Origin: Atopsyche davidsoni
Taxonomy: Eukaryota; Arthropoda; Insecta; Trichoptera; Hydrobiosidae
Assembly (NCBI GenBank): GCA_022113835.1
Contig: JAILWY010000018.1
Coordinates: forward strand, 20,669,501 to 20,733,500
DNA: 64,000 nt
Direction of reading: 5' to 3'
Positions 11,200 to 21,423 of this stretch are shown piece by piece. Under the pieces are notes generated by a model. The model had not been told where the DNA came from, did no database searches, and saw nothing but the letters and a program-made list of their open reading frames with translations. Each line of letters opens with the position of its first letter. Position 1 is the stretch's first letter. Both the position numbers and the translations under genes were made by a program.

Positions 11200-12825
11200 T
11201 TGCTATGAGTTAGTGTGTCGTTTCCTATATCTAACAGATAAAGAAGAGGAGATGGCGATAATCGGAACCATAATCCCGGAGGTCCATATAGTTGAATCTC
11301 TATGCTTCTATTTACTTTCAGAAACAACAAGTTTCGAAGCGAACTACCATATCAGCCGAACCGAAACTCGGTGGGAAACTTTTCAACTCTCTTCAATATT
11401 TCCTTGGCAGTATGGTCTACTAATGCATTTTCACCACTTATTTACTATCTCTTGCAAAACTGATCAAATGAACAGGTCGCTTCCAGCCAAAGTAGCCCTT
11501 CCGGCTGCTACATTTAGGGGCTGCTCTCGACTAAGCTTAGCTCCGTGGGTTGTGTTCGTGATGTAACTTTGTTTTAGTGCTAATTGGAGCAGTCGATAAT
11601 TCTTGGCTCGTGTAGTGTAATTGCATTGAAATTGTTTTAACTTATATTATCGTTTAAGAGACACCACGTAAGAAATTCTCTTACTTAATTTTCGCAACTT
11701 TGTAATATATATAAACAAGTAAATGCAGTAAAAAATAAAGAAAATATATTTTTATTTAGAATTCGTATTAATGATTTTTTATTGTGACTTTATGACTGTC
11801 AAGATGTTAATGAAAAATGTGGTTTCTATGCGCACAAAATATGCTGATGCCTAAATCGATGACTTAAAAGTGAGTCCAGTGACTTATTTGCATGTCGGTT
11901 TTGAAGTGTTAAGTGTAAATCCGAAGGGAGTAATAAGCATACATTATTTTTTTTAAACTTTTAAAGTTCAAATATAACATTAACATTTTAGAAGTAATAC
12001 ATCTACAACCTTTTTTATTTCATCGGTTTCTTTCATTGCGTTTTTCTACTCGTAAACAAATATTGTGACTAAACTTTTTGATCTAAAATAATTTATGCTT
12101 GGGTGTGTCCCACTCGTGAAAAAAGAATTAAATAAATGATATCGTCAATCTGTTTAACGGAAATCGAAACGATATATTTTACGTGTAATCACATTCCAGC
12201 AAAATATTCATAGCCAAGGTACTATTTACGTAGGGGGTAGTGCAGATTGTAGCGCGGCTACATCCGGTAATAGTATATCGCGGGAAGGATACGATGTCCC
12301 GGGGCCATAGATGCTGTCTGCCGCATCGAAGTGCCTGTACCTGCACTAGCGTGGAGTAAAATATTACTGGAAGAGGCTCTTGTCTTGGGAACATTACCAT
12401 TAACAGACCTACCATAAATTACTGACACGGCTTCTCCCATGCAAGCTTTCTGTTCTATGACTTGTAAGTTTTCAAAAATAATTTATTCTAACTTTCAAAC
12501 TATTAAACGTTGATACCTCGAGAGAAAGTAAATATTTTATTAAATTTCATTTATTAATATGCTGTTTTGTTTTGAACCCATCTTAAGTATTTATTAATAT
12601 GTAAAAATTTGTTTAGTTCGTGTTTTCTGACATTGCACGAATTCCCAAAATCATAAAATGTATTCGATCCGTTAGGTTCAAGTCATACAAGGTTTGGTAC
12701 TGCCCACCCACTGGAGTACTTACAAAAATATTAGTAAGGTGTGTTTGACTACTGTTTAAGTACTTTTACTTTTAAATGATCATTGGATACGTGTTCTACT
12801 TTGATTAGTTTGTGTTTTCTATCTT
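11200..12825. other. Mixed non-coding DNA with two complex islands
   Basis: Islands at 11215-11570 and 12180-12440 have higher GC and long open frames (117 codons + and 78 codons -), but neither shows a domain or a convincing exon boundary. GGTGGGAAA at about 11370 resembles a Su(H) site. Between and after them the sequence is AT-rich and empty. Confidence 0.3.
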
Positions 12826-12831
12826 TTTGCG

Positions 12832-13830
12832 AACCACCAGACAGCACAACATCCGAAAGATTTCGAGATCGCCTTATGTTCTCGATTTGTTCGGCTCGAG
12901 CCACAAGGTCCGTTGCAGCTCTTCCGCAGGAGTGCTTAACATTTTTTAGTAAGATGTAATTGATTTAAACTTGTTCGTTGGTTTGGTAGTCGTTGCTAAG
13001 TGATGATTTTGGTATAAGCGTTGTATTGCGGTGTACGTTTATTTGATTTAAATGTGTTCGTAAGTTTTGGCAGCCTAACGTATTCGAACTGTTTGGCTCG
13101 AGCCACATAGGTTCTGTGGTGCTCTTTCGCCGGAACGCTTTACAATTAAAAGTAAGGTGTATTTGATTTTAATATTTTTTTTGTCTTTTACGAGCTGCCA
13201 GGCAGCACAGCACCCGCGTGATCCCGAGATCGCCTAATGTATTCGATCTGTTTGGCTCGAGCCACACACGGCTCTGTGCTGCTCTTCCGCTGGAACGCTT
13301 AACAATTATATGACTTGTGTTGTGCTTCGTAGTAGTTCGTGTTTTCTGTGTTTTTTCGAGCCACAAGGCAGCACAGCACTGTTGTATCGCCTGACGTACT
13401 CGATCTGTTTGGATCGAGCCACACACGTCTCTGAGCTGCTCTTCCGCTGAAACGCATAACATTTATATTCGTTGCGTTTTGCTTAGTAGTAGTTAGTTTT
13501 TTGAGTGTTTTTTCGAGGCGCCAGGCAGCACAGTACTGTTGTATCGCTTAACGTACTCGATCTGTTTCGCTCGAGTCACTCAAGGCTCTGTGCTTAGTAA
13601 ATATATGAGTTGCGTTGTGGTTCGTAGTAGTTCGTGTTTTCAGTGTATTTTCGAGCCACAAGGCAGCACAGCACTGTTGTATCGCCTGACGCACTCGATC
13701 TGTTTGGCTCGAGCCACACACGTCTCTGAGCTGCTCTTCCGCTGGAACGCTTAACAAATATATGAGTTTCGTTGTGGTTGGTAGTAGTTCGTGTTTTTTC
13801 GAGCCACCAGACAGCACAGCAGCCCGAGAT
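12832..13830 (+). repeat. Degenerate tandem array, about 140-170 bp unit, 6-7 copies
   Basis: Units start near 12838, 13070 (diverged), 13199, 13366, 13523, 13661 and 13808. Shared blocks are AGGCAGCACAGCACTG, TACTCGATCTGTTTGGCTCG, GAGCCACACACG, GAGCTGCTCTTCCGCTGGAA and GTAGTAGTTCGTGTTTT. Divergence falls towards the right end. Each unit carries the palindrome GGCTCGAGCC. The long frames on both strands are a by-product of the repeat and contain repeated peptide blocks, not a known domain. Confidence 0.85.
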
Positions 13831-14170
13831 CCCGAGACCGCCTGGTGTAGCCTTGCCACACGCGGCCTCCCGCCCCCCTCGCCCGGCAAGGCGGCGCAAG
13901 TTCAAGGCCAGCTGGGCTCGCTGGCCGGCCACTCACCCGCGCACCGCCGGCACTCGCGAACCGAATATGAAATAAAGCACGAATTTTAATTTCGTGCTCC
14001 GCTCTGAATTGATTTGCGAAAGATGCTCGACAGATTGCCTGCTCACAGGCGCACTCAATAATTTTTTTTGTTTTCGTCGTTTCGGTCTCGCTCCTGGGAC
14101 CATCTTCGGGGACTTCAAATGATTGCGGTGACCTAGCGTCTTGTCGTTTTCGTCTCTCAACTTAGAGTGC
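13831..14170. other. GC-rich flank of the array with a hairpin motif
   Basis: 13850-13965 is GC-rich (GCCCGGCAAGGCGGCG and similar) and continues directly from the last tandem unit. On the minus strand, 14111 to 14075 reads CCGAAGATGGTC, a loop, then GACCGAAACG: a stem flanked by a GAAGAT box and a GAAAC box. The same plan appears in two other repeat families in this window. Confidence 0.35.
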
Positions 14171-16630
14171 TAGCCGCAACTTAAGGAAAACACGCTCGTC
14201 TGTTGGAGAGGCAGTGAATATGTCAAACTTCCTGACAACATAAAATTTTCAGTTAAAAAAGCAACACAACACCCTACAAAGCAGCGAATCTAATTAGTAG
14301 CTTTGTACAATAATTTGCTTGAGTTTAATTTTAAAGATGTTATTACTAAAATACTAGATTTTTTTAGAACCTTCATAAAATCTTGCTGGATCCATTTCGC
14401 ACAGTGTTCACTATACTCGTGTACCTTGTATGGTTTACTATGCCTTACATATTTTTATTGGTTGGCAGCTGCTACCGAGACTCGGGTTTCTGATATAGCC
14501 CAATAAATTTCATTCAACACTTGAAACTTGAATCTGGAATCGAATCGAAAGTGCCGGTATTCTTATTTCAAAAGTGATTTCAGTCGATTTCCGGTCGCCC
14601 CGGGCTGGCGGTGGCGGTGGCGGCCGATATCACCAAATACCAAGAAACTTATGGTGTTATAAAAATGGATAACGAACAATATTACATATGCAGTGTGGTG
14701 GAATTTCAGTTAAATTAAAATTCTGAATTTCAACAGTTATCTCAATATTTTCAAAATTCAATATAAATACACAAGATCTTAACGACGATTTTTCAAATAA
14801 AAGTAGGTTAAACCCTAAAAATTATACGCTTACCTTTAAAAAAATTACCTTACTATTACGCTACGTTTTGACGGAAAAAAATATGTTTTTGCGTGGAAAC
14901 CAATTTAAAATGAAATAAATTGTTCATTAAAAAGGCAATGTAAATTTGTTTATAGATATACTAATTACTATTTATTGAAATCGTTCGATGGTGTATTATT
15001 TAGAAATTGATTGATGAAAAGAGTTTATTTTTCACAGCTAGTGATACTTATTTAACATTTTTTTTATTACTTTTAAATACCAATTGTTTTAAAATTTAAC
15101 GAAAATTAAAAATAATTAGGCTTCTTGATTCAAAAATAAAACTACGATGAACCTATTACAATATGGTCTTTAAAATGAACATTTAGTGAATATATCTTAA
15201 AATATTCGAGCTCTCATGAGATATTCTTTTTTTCAATACATTTTTTGTGAATTTATATAATTCAAATTATTCATCACTGATTTGAACTCTGACCTCAATT
15301 TGATTTGTCTAAATTTAATCGAATATAAAGTACGCGCTTGCTTTTATTTATTTTTTTGTGAATTTTAACATTAATTTAGTGTGGAAACTAGTGCTTGACA
15401 AAAAATAAGTGTGTAAAAATCTATTATAAAAAAAACGTATTGTACGTACAATAATATTATGAACATCCACATGTGTTTTCGAAGTCTGAGCAATTGTTTG
15501 AGTTTGTTTTCAGAAACCAATTGATTGAAGTATATAACTGTGTTTTCTCGAATAAGGCAAGTTCTAGGGAGTAATTTCATGAAAAGCCTTCCCGTCGCTA
15601 GGGTCAATTGAAGAACTAACAATTTTCAGCCAATGTTTGCGCAGACTGCCTCCCTTGCCTCTACTTATAAAATATTAATAAACCTCTTATAAACATAAAA
15701 AAAACAACAAATTTGTTGATAAAACAAACACTAATCACATTAAATGACTCTTTTAGGTAAAAACCTTTTTTGTGTATAAATATTTAGTAAGTAGATTTAT
15801 TTAAAACAACCTAAGATTTATGATATTCAAAATAAAAAAATTTAAAAACGCACACAGAATAAAGATAAATTATTTCTTAACAGTAAAGCGATGTCAACGT
15901 AATTGTATTTTTTTTACACAATCTACTTTTAGAAAAATAATATTTGAAAATAAAGTATAATATATACAAATTCCTAAGGCAAACTTCAACTATTTACTTG
16001 AACATAAAAGATAAAAAATGTTTCTAAAAATAGAAAATAAGACTAAGGTGTTTTTGATTTATACCTTTTCAACCTTTACATGTGTTTTCTTTCTCAAATA
16101 ATAGAAGCCAAGGTTTACATATTTTGTCTTTGATAAATATTCTGATATCTTAATTATGGTTTTTTCAATTCAATCAAAACAGTAACCTAACTCATGCTTA
16201 AAATACTTATACCCACTTATATTTATACTTTTTAAAAAAATAACACAATTACACATGACAAAAAATAATCTATAAGATTATATTTATATACAAAGTTAAA
16301 TATATTGAAACACATTTCGTGCATATTATTTTTCTATGAGGCGATTGGTTTTAACAATTTTATTATATGGTAAACCTGTGCACGTTGTTACTACAAATAA
16401 TTTAGAGTTATTATTATAGATTTATTGCAGTGTCGTTATTTAATTTAATTATATTTTTATCATCGAATGGATGTTTTGAAATATTAAAAAATGAATAGTT
16501 GTCCTATAGATATATTATTTTTGCATTAATTTCTTCGGCAAAACTTTTTAACACTCAAAATTAGAGGTATTGGTTTATTATCGTTCTGTTGTCTGTTGTG
16601 CGTCGACAACGTTTGTTTCTTGACAGAAGT
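14171..16630. other. Non-coding DNA, mainly AT-rich
   Basis: About 2.4 kb with no gene. A short (GGCGGT)n stretch is at 14603-14622 inside a GC-rich patch (14585-14630). The remainder, especially 14700-16600, is among the most AT-rich DNA in the window and contains no structured repeat that I can see. Confidence 0.55.
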
Positions 16631-16639
16631 GCCTTATAT

Positions 16640-17165
16640 TGCCTTAAATTGAGTTGTATTTTTTGGAAAGCCGTTCCGCGGGAAGTGGGAGTTGTGATCC
16701 GGCGGCATTAGGATAAGTTTTGATCCGCGCGAGAGGACATCTCTCCGCGGCAGCGTCTCCCGCGAGTCTGGTGTGCGCAGGCGCGCAGGTGAGCGTACCT
16801 GCGCCGCCGTCTCGCTCGCGCGCGCACCGCGGCCTCCCAGGTGCGCGCCCTCCCGCTCCCGCTCCCGCTCCCGCCCTATACCTGTTACGTCACGCGCGAG
16901 CGAGACGCGCCGACCCGGCGGCGCCGCGCGCGAGCGGGACGGCAGCAAACCTGTTACGTCAGATCTCAGCGAGATGAAGCATATGCCGCCGCGCGCGCGA
17001 GAGAGGGAGGGAAGCTCCTCGCGGCGTACCTGTTACGTGAGCGCGGGGGTGCGAGAGAGACGCAGTCGCCGCGGGGAGCGGGAGGGGGAGGGTCGGCGAG
17101 CGAGCCGCGGTCCCGCCACTCAGTTTGTCGCGAGCGGCCGCCGGGGCTAGACGCGCGTGCTCACT
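16640..17165 (+). promoter_or_regulatory. CpG island promoter region with three bZIP-type sites
   Basis: Abrupt shift from AT-rich DNA to very GC-rich, CpG-dense sequence. ACCTGTTACGT is repeated three times: TTACGTCA at 16885-16892 and 16954-16961 and TTACGTGA at 17033-17040, spaced 69 and 79 bp. TTACGTMA is the core bound by CREB/ATF, PAR-bZIP and C/EBP-related factors. A TCCCGC run of four units lies at 16851-16874. A potential donor CAG|GTGAGC is at 16794-16802. The sites lie upstream of the predicted start at 17122. Confidence 0.7.
17120..17153 (+). promoter_or_regulatory. TATA-less Inr+DPE core promoter
   Basis: TCAGTT at 17120-17125 matches the arthropod initiator TCAKTY, with A+1 at 17122. 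At exactly +28 to +32 (17149-17153) the sequence is AGACG, a full match to the downstream promoter element RGWYV. Correct spacing is required for DPE function in Drosophila. No TATA box lies at -30. In Drosophila this promoter class is common in developmental regulators, including most Hox genes. It sits just downstream of the bZIP-site cluster. Transcription would run rightwards. Confidence 0.6.
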
Positions 17166-18776
17166 GAGAGCCCTGTGTTGTTGTATCTATCTGCTTTTTT
17201 ATATTGAAACAGTATCGTACACCGCTTCCACTTGACTGTAAACCATCCGTTGACTTCTCCTTCACCGCCGCCCCAGACCGCCCGGCGCCACGAAGATCTT
17301 CTTCTATCCCGATTCCGCTGTAACGTTACTTACTGTCATCTTTACGCGATCACTGAAAACTTTTTACGTAAACATATTTTGAAAATCTCGCTTCCTGCAT
17401 CTTCAAAAAAAAACTCCGTTTTCCATCCGGATAGTCGGAGCGTAGTTTTCGTTTGAAAAGTTTTTTTTATTCTCAACATTTAAAAGTTACTTTTCGGCAG
17501 TTTCGGGAGTTTTCACGGGTTTTGTTTCTGTTCGTCCAGAATAATCTTCCGCTCGTAAGTGGCCCGCAGCCCGCCAAGTCATCAGAGGAGCACCCGGGCG
17601 CCGCCGCTTCAGATTCCCGCCGGTCCCCGACCCCGCCGAGCACCCGAGCCCCCGAGCCCCCCGAGCCCCCCGAGACCCCCCGAGACCCCCGAGCCCCCCG
17701 AGCACCCCGAGGCCCGAGACCCCGAGCCCTGCGCCGACCGCCGCAAACGACCGTCCGGAAAAGTTACAGAATTAGCGCAGGCATAGCCCGCCCGGGAGTC
17801 TCCGACCCTCGACCGCGTGCCAAACTCTAGGGCAGCGCGAGTAAAATTAGAATTTGTGTATTTTTGTGCAATATATTGAACTAGTGTAGTATACTGGAGA
17901 TCTAGTTTAAAGGAACATATCAATTAAGGCCGTGGCGCGCTCTCCCCGCGAGTCGCCCCCGGTTTCGCGATCCCGGCCGCTCCGCCCGCGTCGGACCGAA
18001 CCCTCGCCCTCGCGCACGGCAGCCGGCGAGACGCCTAGAGTTTAAGTCGACCTAAGATTATTCTAAGTTAGTCTTAATTTTCATTGTTAACAATGAAACA
18101 AGAGTGCGTGGAGATAATCAAAATCGTAGCTTAGAAAAATTATATCTAAAAATCTCTCAACTCTTGGTACTCGACAATCTATCGACAATCACTTTACACT
18201 TATTCTACCTTTGATATCGTCTTATACACGTCTAATTCTAATCTAATTCTAGCACTGTGACAATCTTTCACGTTTCGTGCACGACTTTTGACTTACGCTG
18301 TGCTAATCTCAAGTCTAAGTATAGTTCTAACTCGGAAAGTCTCTTCGTTTTCCGAAAAAGACTCTCGCGCATAGGTGAGAGAATTTTCAAAGCTAATCTG
18401 AAAATCGATCGGCCTATATATATAGCCTATTAGTGCTTAACGTAAATAAATCATAGTCAATTATATTACAATACCTTTAGATACGTAAGTTAAAGATTAC
18501 TATTGCCAATATTAAGTGTACAGTTGTGAATAGCGATAAGTAGGGTTAATAATGAACTGAGTAGTGCGTATTTGCGTCAGTCTAGCCGCGCCGGTCCCGC
18601 TCTTCTGAGAAGTGCCAGCGCCAGCGTATTCGTCGAGTAACTGATTCCGGTCGGTTTGCGCGGTTTCCCGATCCCTCCCGGTTAGTCAGACGGCGTCAGT
18701 TCAGACCTGACGTCTCCCGCTGCCCTCTCGAGCCCTTCCGAGCCGCAGAGGCCACCGCGAGCTTTCATCTGGTTGA
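17155..18776 (+). other. Probable long 5' leader or first intron
   Basis: Downstream of the predicted start the DNA alternates between GC-rich blocks (17540-17830, 17930-18040, 18590-18776) and AT-rich parts. Several short upstream frames occur; one, ATG at 18093 to TAG at 18134 (MKQECVEIIKIVA), begins inside a perfect 20-bp palindrome TTTCATTGTTAACAATGAAA (18079-18098). Potential donors are at 17543 (CTC|GTAAGT) and 18486. The stretch cannot be assigned to exon or intron without transcripts. Confidence 0.35.
17626..17729 (-). other. G-quadruplex-forming tract
   Basis: About eleven C runs of three to six are separated by GAG or GAGA (CCCCGAGCCCC pattern). The minus strand therefore has G runs with 3-4-nt loops, a textbook potential quadruplex on the template strand about 0.5 kb downstream of the predicted start. 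Read as + strand codons it is a Pro-Glu/Pro-Arg low-complexity run, which I do not think is translated. Confidence 0.8.
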
Positions 18777-18995
18777 GTCCGGGGGTCGTCCCACTTCCTC
18801 ACGACGTATTTTCACTCGTACCTCGCGTTCTGCCCGCCGGGCCGCTGCCGGTGCGCCCACTGCGCCGCGCCGCCCGCGCCCTTCGCGCCGCCCTTCGCGC
18901 CCCTTGCACACCTGGCGCCGCTGTACGAGCCGCCCCCTCGGCCGCCCTGTGATCTGCACGCGCACAAGCCTGCCCACTTCCTAGCGCCTAGCATG
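18777..18995 (+). CDS. Candidate exon ending ATG|GTAAGT
   Basis: One + strand frame is open from just after a TGA (18774-18776) to 18995, 73 codons, in GC-rich DNA. It is Pro/Ala/His/Cys-rich, with segments APLYEPPPRPPCDLHAHKP and AHFLAPSM. The other two frames close before the donor. The block ends at a consensus 5' splice site, ATG|GTAAGT (18995/18996), leaving the frame in phase 0. The only in-frame ATG is that last codon (18993-18995), so either the block is a coding exon entered from an upstream exon, or it is leader and the initiator is the final codon of the exon. I do not recognise the peptide. It lies 1.6-1.9 kb downstream of the Inr+DPE promoter. Confidence 0.3.
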
Positions 18996-19288
18996 GTAAG
19001 TCCTACGACTACACTCGGCCTCCGACCCTATCGCCACCAGAGACCACCACCTTCAGTACACGAAACCTAACCTAACCTACCCACTTCCTAGCGCCTAGCA
19101 TGGTAAGTCCTGCGACCAAACTCAGCCTCCGATTCCAGACCCCGCCGAGAGACCACCACCTTCAGTACACGAAACCTAACCTAACCTAACCTGGCCACTT
19201 CCTAGCGCCTAGCATGGTAAGTCCTGCGACCAAACTCAGCCTCCGATTCCAGACCCCGCCGAGAGACCACCACCTTCAGTACACGAAA
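18973..19288 (+). repeat. Triplicated exon end and splice donor with CCTAA junctions
   Basis: Three head-to-tail units start at 18973, 19080 and 19194 (periods 107 and 114). Each holds TTCCTAGCGCCTAGCATG followed by GTAAGTCC, so the donor occurs at 18996, 19103 and 19217. The first two units end CGAAA(CCTAA)n, the last ends CGAAA without the telomere-like run. Units 2 and 3 are almost identical, unit 1 is more diverged, so duplication was probably stepwise. All three donors are intact. Confidence 0.85.
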
Positions 19289-21380
19289 TTTTCCCCAAAG
19301 CAACGAAAGGTCTAGCACATAGGTGGCCAACCCATGGCCAGCGGAGTATATGCAAACATTTTTTTTATTGTACATAAAACCACCAATAGAATATGCCATT
19401 GAGCGTAGTTCGTACCATATCATATATATGGAAGTATCTCAGCACATTAATTAAACTATTGTGACAATTTCTTTGTGTTAACAATCATAAAGCGAGCACG
19501 TCGGAATATATCGGTGCTAATATCGGTAGATGGCTTCTGAGAAAAGAACAAAAAATTAACGCTGGCTTGCATGAACAGAAAATTTCTATGCACTAGAATT
19601 AGAGTTTTTAAAAATATAATGTCAATCACATTGTCATAATGCCAGATCTGCAAACAAGTTTTCATTCAATTGAAGACACCAACTCTTAATCCTTCACATT
19701 ATTTCATTGCACACATTATCTAAAACAAGCAAACATTTTAAACATACGAAGACTTTAGCGTTTAGCATCACAAGAGACTAGAAGCTCAAGTGACATAACT
19801 CTCTCTCTAAAAGAACACACATTTTATAATTTATATCTTTTCACGAACACCAAGAGACCGTTCAAAGAAAACTTCACCGTGACGAGACTGTTTCTTGAAG
19901 CAAGTTTAACTTTTATATGTAAAAAAGTAATAGGATAGTCCATTTAAGCCAACGACAAGAACAGATTTTGGATATTAAAAATTTGTTGATACTTTTATAA
20001 TGCTCGGAGTTGAAACAAAATTTATATTTATATAAACATATTTATCCGTGAAATTGCTGCATTTTGATAAGGTTTTAGAGATGTATAGTAAGACATACTG
20101 AATATATTTATACTACATTATCTCTTTTTGTCATTTGCAAGTCGATACGAGTAGTTTGAATATTTTAAATAATTGGAAGATATGTTGAAAAATACCAGAC
20201 TTTATTAAACTCTACAAAACTTTATGCAATTACAAGATTCAATGGAATAAAATACATTATATGAGAAATTCAGCAAATGGTTTAGATTTCAGCAAAATTT
20301 AAGTAAATTTATTTTTATTATCGGGCATTTGAAAGAGTTGAACCTAATTTTTTAAATTTTGAGAATAATCGACTGAAATTATCGAGGTTTACAGTAAAAA
20401 AATATATTTATTATACAAGGCTGATATCTAATTAAAATCGAGGGTATTTTTTGGTATTATTAAACAGACCATGAATTTTTCCTAATAAACATGAAAATTA
20501 AAAAATTATATCACCCATGTTTAAAAAGAAAATAATATATGCGGAATTTCATCTAATGTTAAACATACTTCATCATTTACCGATAGTAAAAAACAGGCCA
20601 ATTACTCAAATAACTGTAGCGATATATATTTTATCTGTTACACATATTTCGCTATAAAAAAGCACTCACGAGCGTTGAGTTGTACGTAAATAAAAATATT
20701 CCAGCAAAAGGACTGTACGTATATATTTTTTTTATCATTTTCCGGCTTTATGACTCCACCAGGTTTGCTATGCAGTTTTTCACGAGCCAACAGACTGCCC
20801 AAAAGCCTTTTTTTGCTCCGGTCGGACGTAATTTAATTGCCAGGTATATAGCCGCTTTACCGGTCAAACAACTGGGCTTTCAGCAAGAACTATGAGACTC
20901 AATGGTCACACATGAAATACATGTGATCTAGGAGCTTTTCAGCTGTGGTCAGCGTTTTAAATATATATTTCTTCACTGCAGTATTAAATATTTATAATAT
21001 GTTTTTAGGTTTTATAGGCACTTTAACTAAAACGATGAAAAAAACCCTTGGATAATTTTTAGAGACACGGAAAAATTCAAATCCACAGTAGCCTGGTACC
21101 GTTTTTTTTTGACTATCTGAAATATTTGAGTGAAAATTAAAACTTATTTATGCCTGTGAGAAATCTATTGACCTATATATTCCGCAAACACTTGGTAAAT
21201 CGTTAACAATTGGCTTTGTTAAAGTACAAATAATGTATTTTTCTCGTTGACGAGGACGCGATTGTAACATTAAATGTGATTTCCTTTTTTTATATTTTAA
21301 TGCAAGAACAAATAATGTTTTAGTATTTAAAATAGTGTTAAGTTTCATTCTATGTATATCTATAAGTTTTGACGACCATT
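19289..21380. other. AT-rich DNA with an hAT-like scrap
   Basis: AGGTGGCCAACCCATGGCC at about 19320-19339 resembles an hAT end, but no partner is found. 20640-20900 is slightly richer in GC and has TATAAAAAAG at 20653 without an initiator at the right distance. Nothing else is recognised. Confidence 0.4.
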
Positions 21381-21385
21381 GTTGC

Positions 21386-21423
21386 TATAAATAGGCAGTT
21401 TTTGGGTGTTGTGTCTCATTTTT
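21386..21423 (+). promoter_or_regulatory. TATA+Inr core promoter-like sequence
   Basis: TATAAATA at 21386-21393 is followed at 21416-21421 by TCATTT, a full TCAKTY initiator with A+1 at 21418, which places the TATA start at -32. The pair could be a gene promoter or the remnant of a solo LTR promoter. The preceding 20 nt resemble 61195-61214, which favours a repeat origin. No downstream coding sequence supports it. Confidence 0.3.

Noticed and set aside
12832..13830. CRISPR-like array
   Set aside because: Units are 140-170 bp, contiguous and diverged, with no constant short repeats and variable spacers; the genome is eukaryotic.
13169..13932. Overlapping minus-strand frames of about 100 codons
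   Set aside because: They are the tandem array read through; the peptide blocks repeat with the DNA unit.
16634..17830. Long frames on both strands of the CpG island (100-125 codons)
   Set aside because: GC-rich, stop-poor DNA opens all frames. The products are Arg/Pro/Ser low complexity with no domain, and the region has promoter features.
19318..19345. hAT element starting AGGTGGCCAACCC
   Set aside because: No partner terminus or 8-bp duplication found nearby.
20653..20700. TATA promoter at TATAAAAAAG
   Set aside because: No initiator at the right distance and no downstream gene; A/T runs make such boxes common here.
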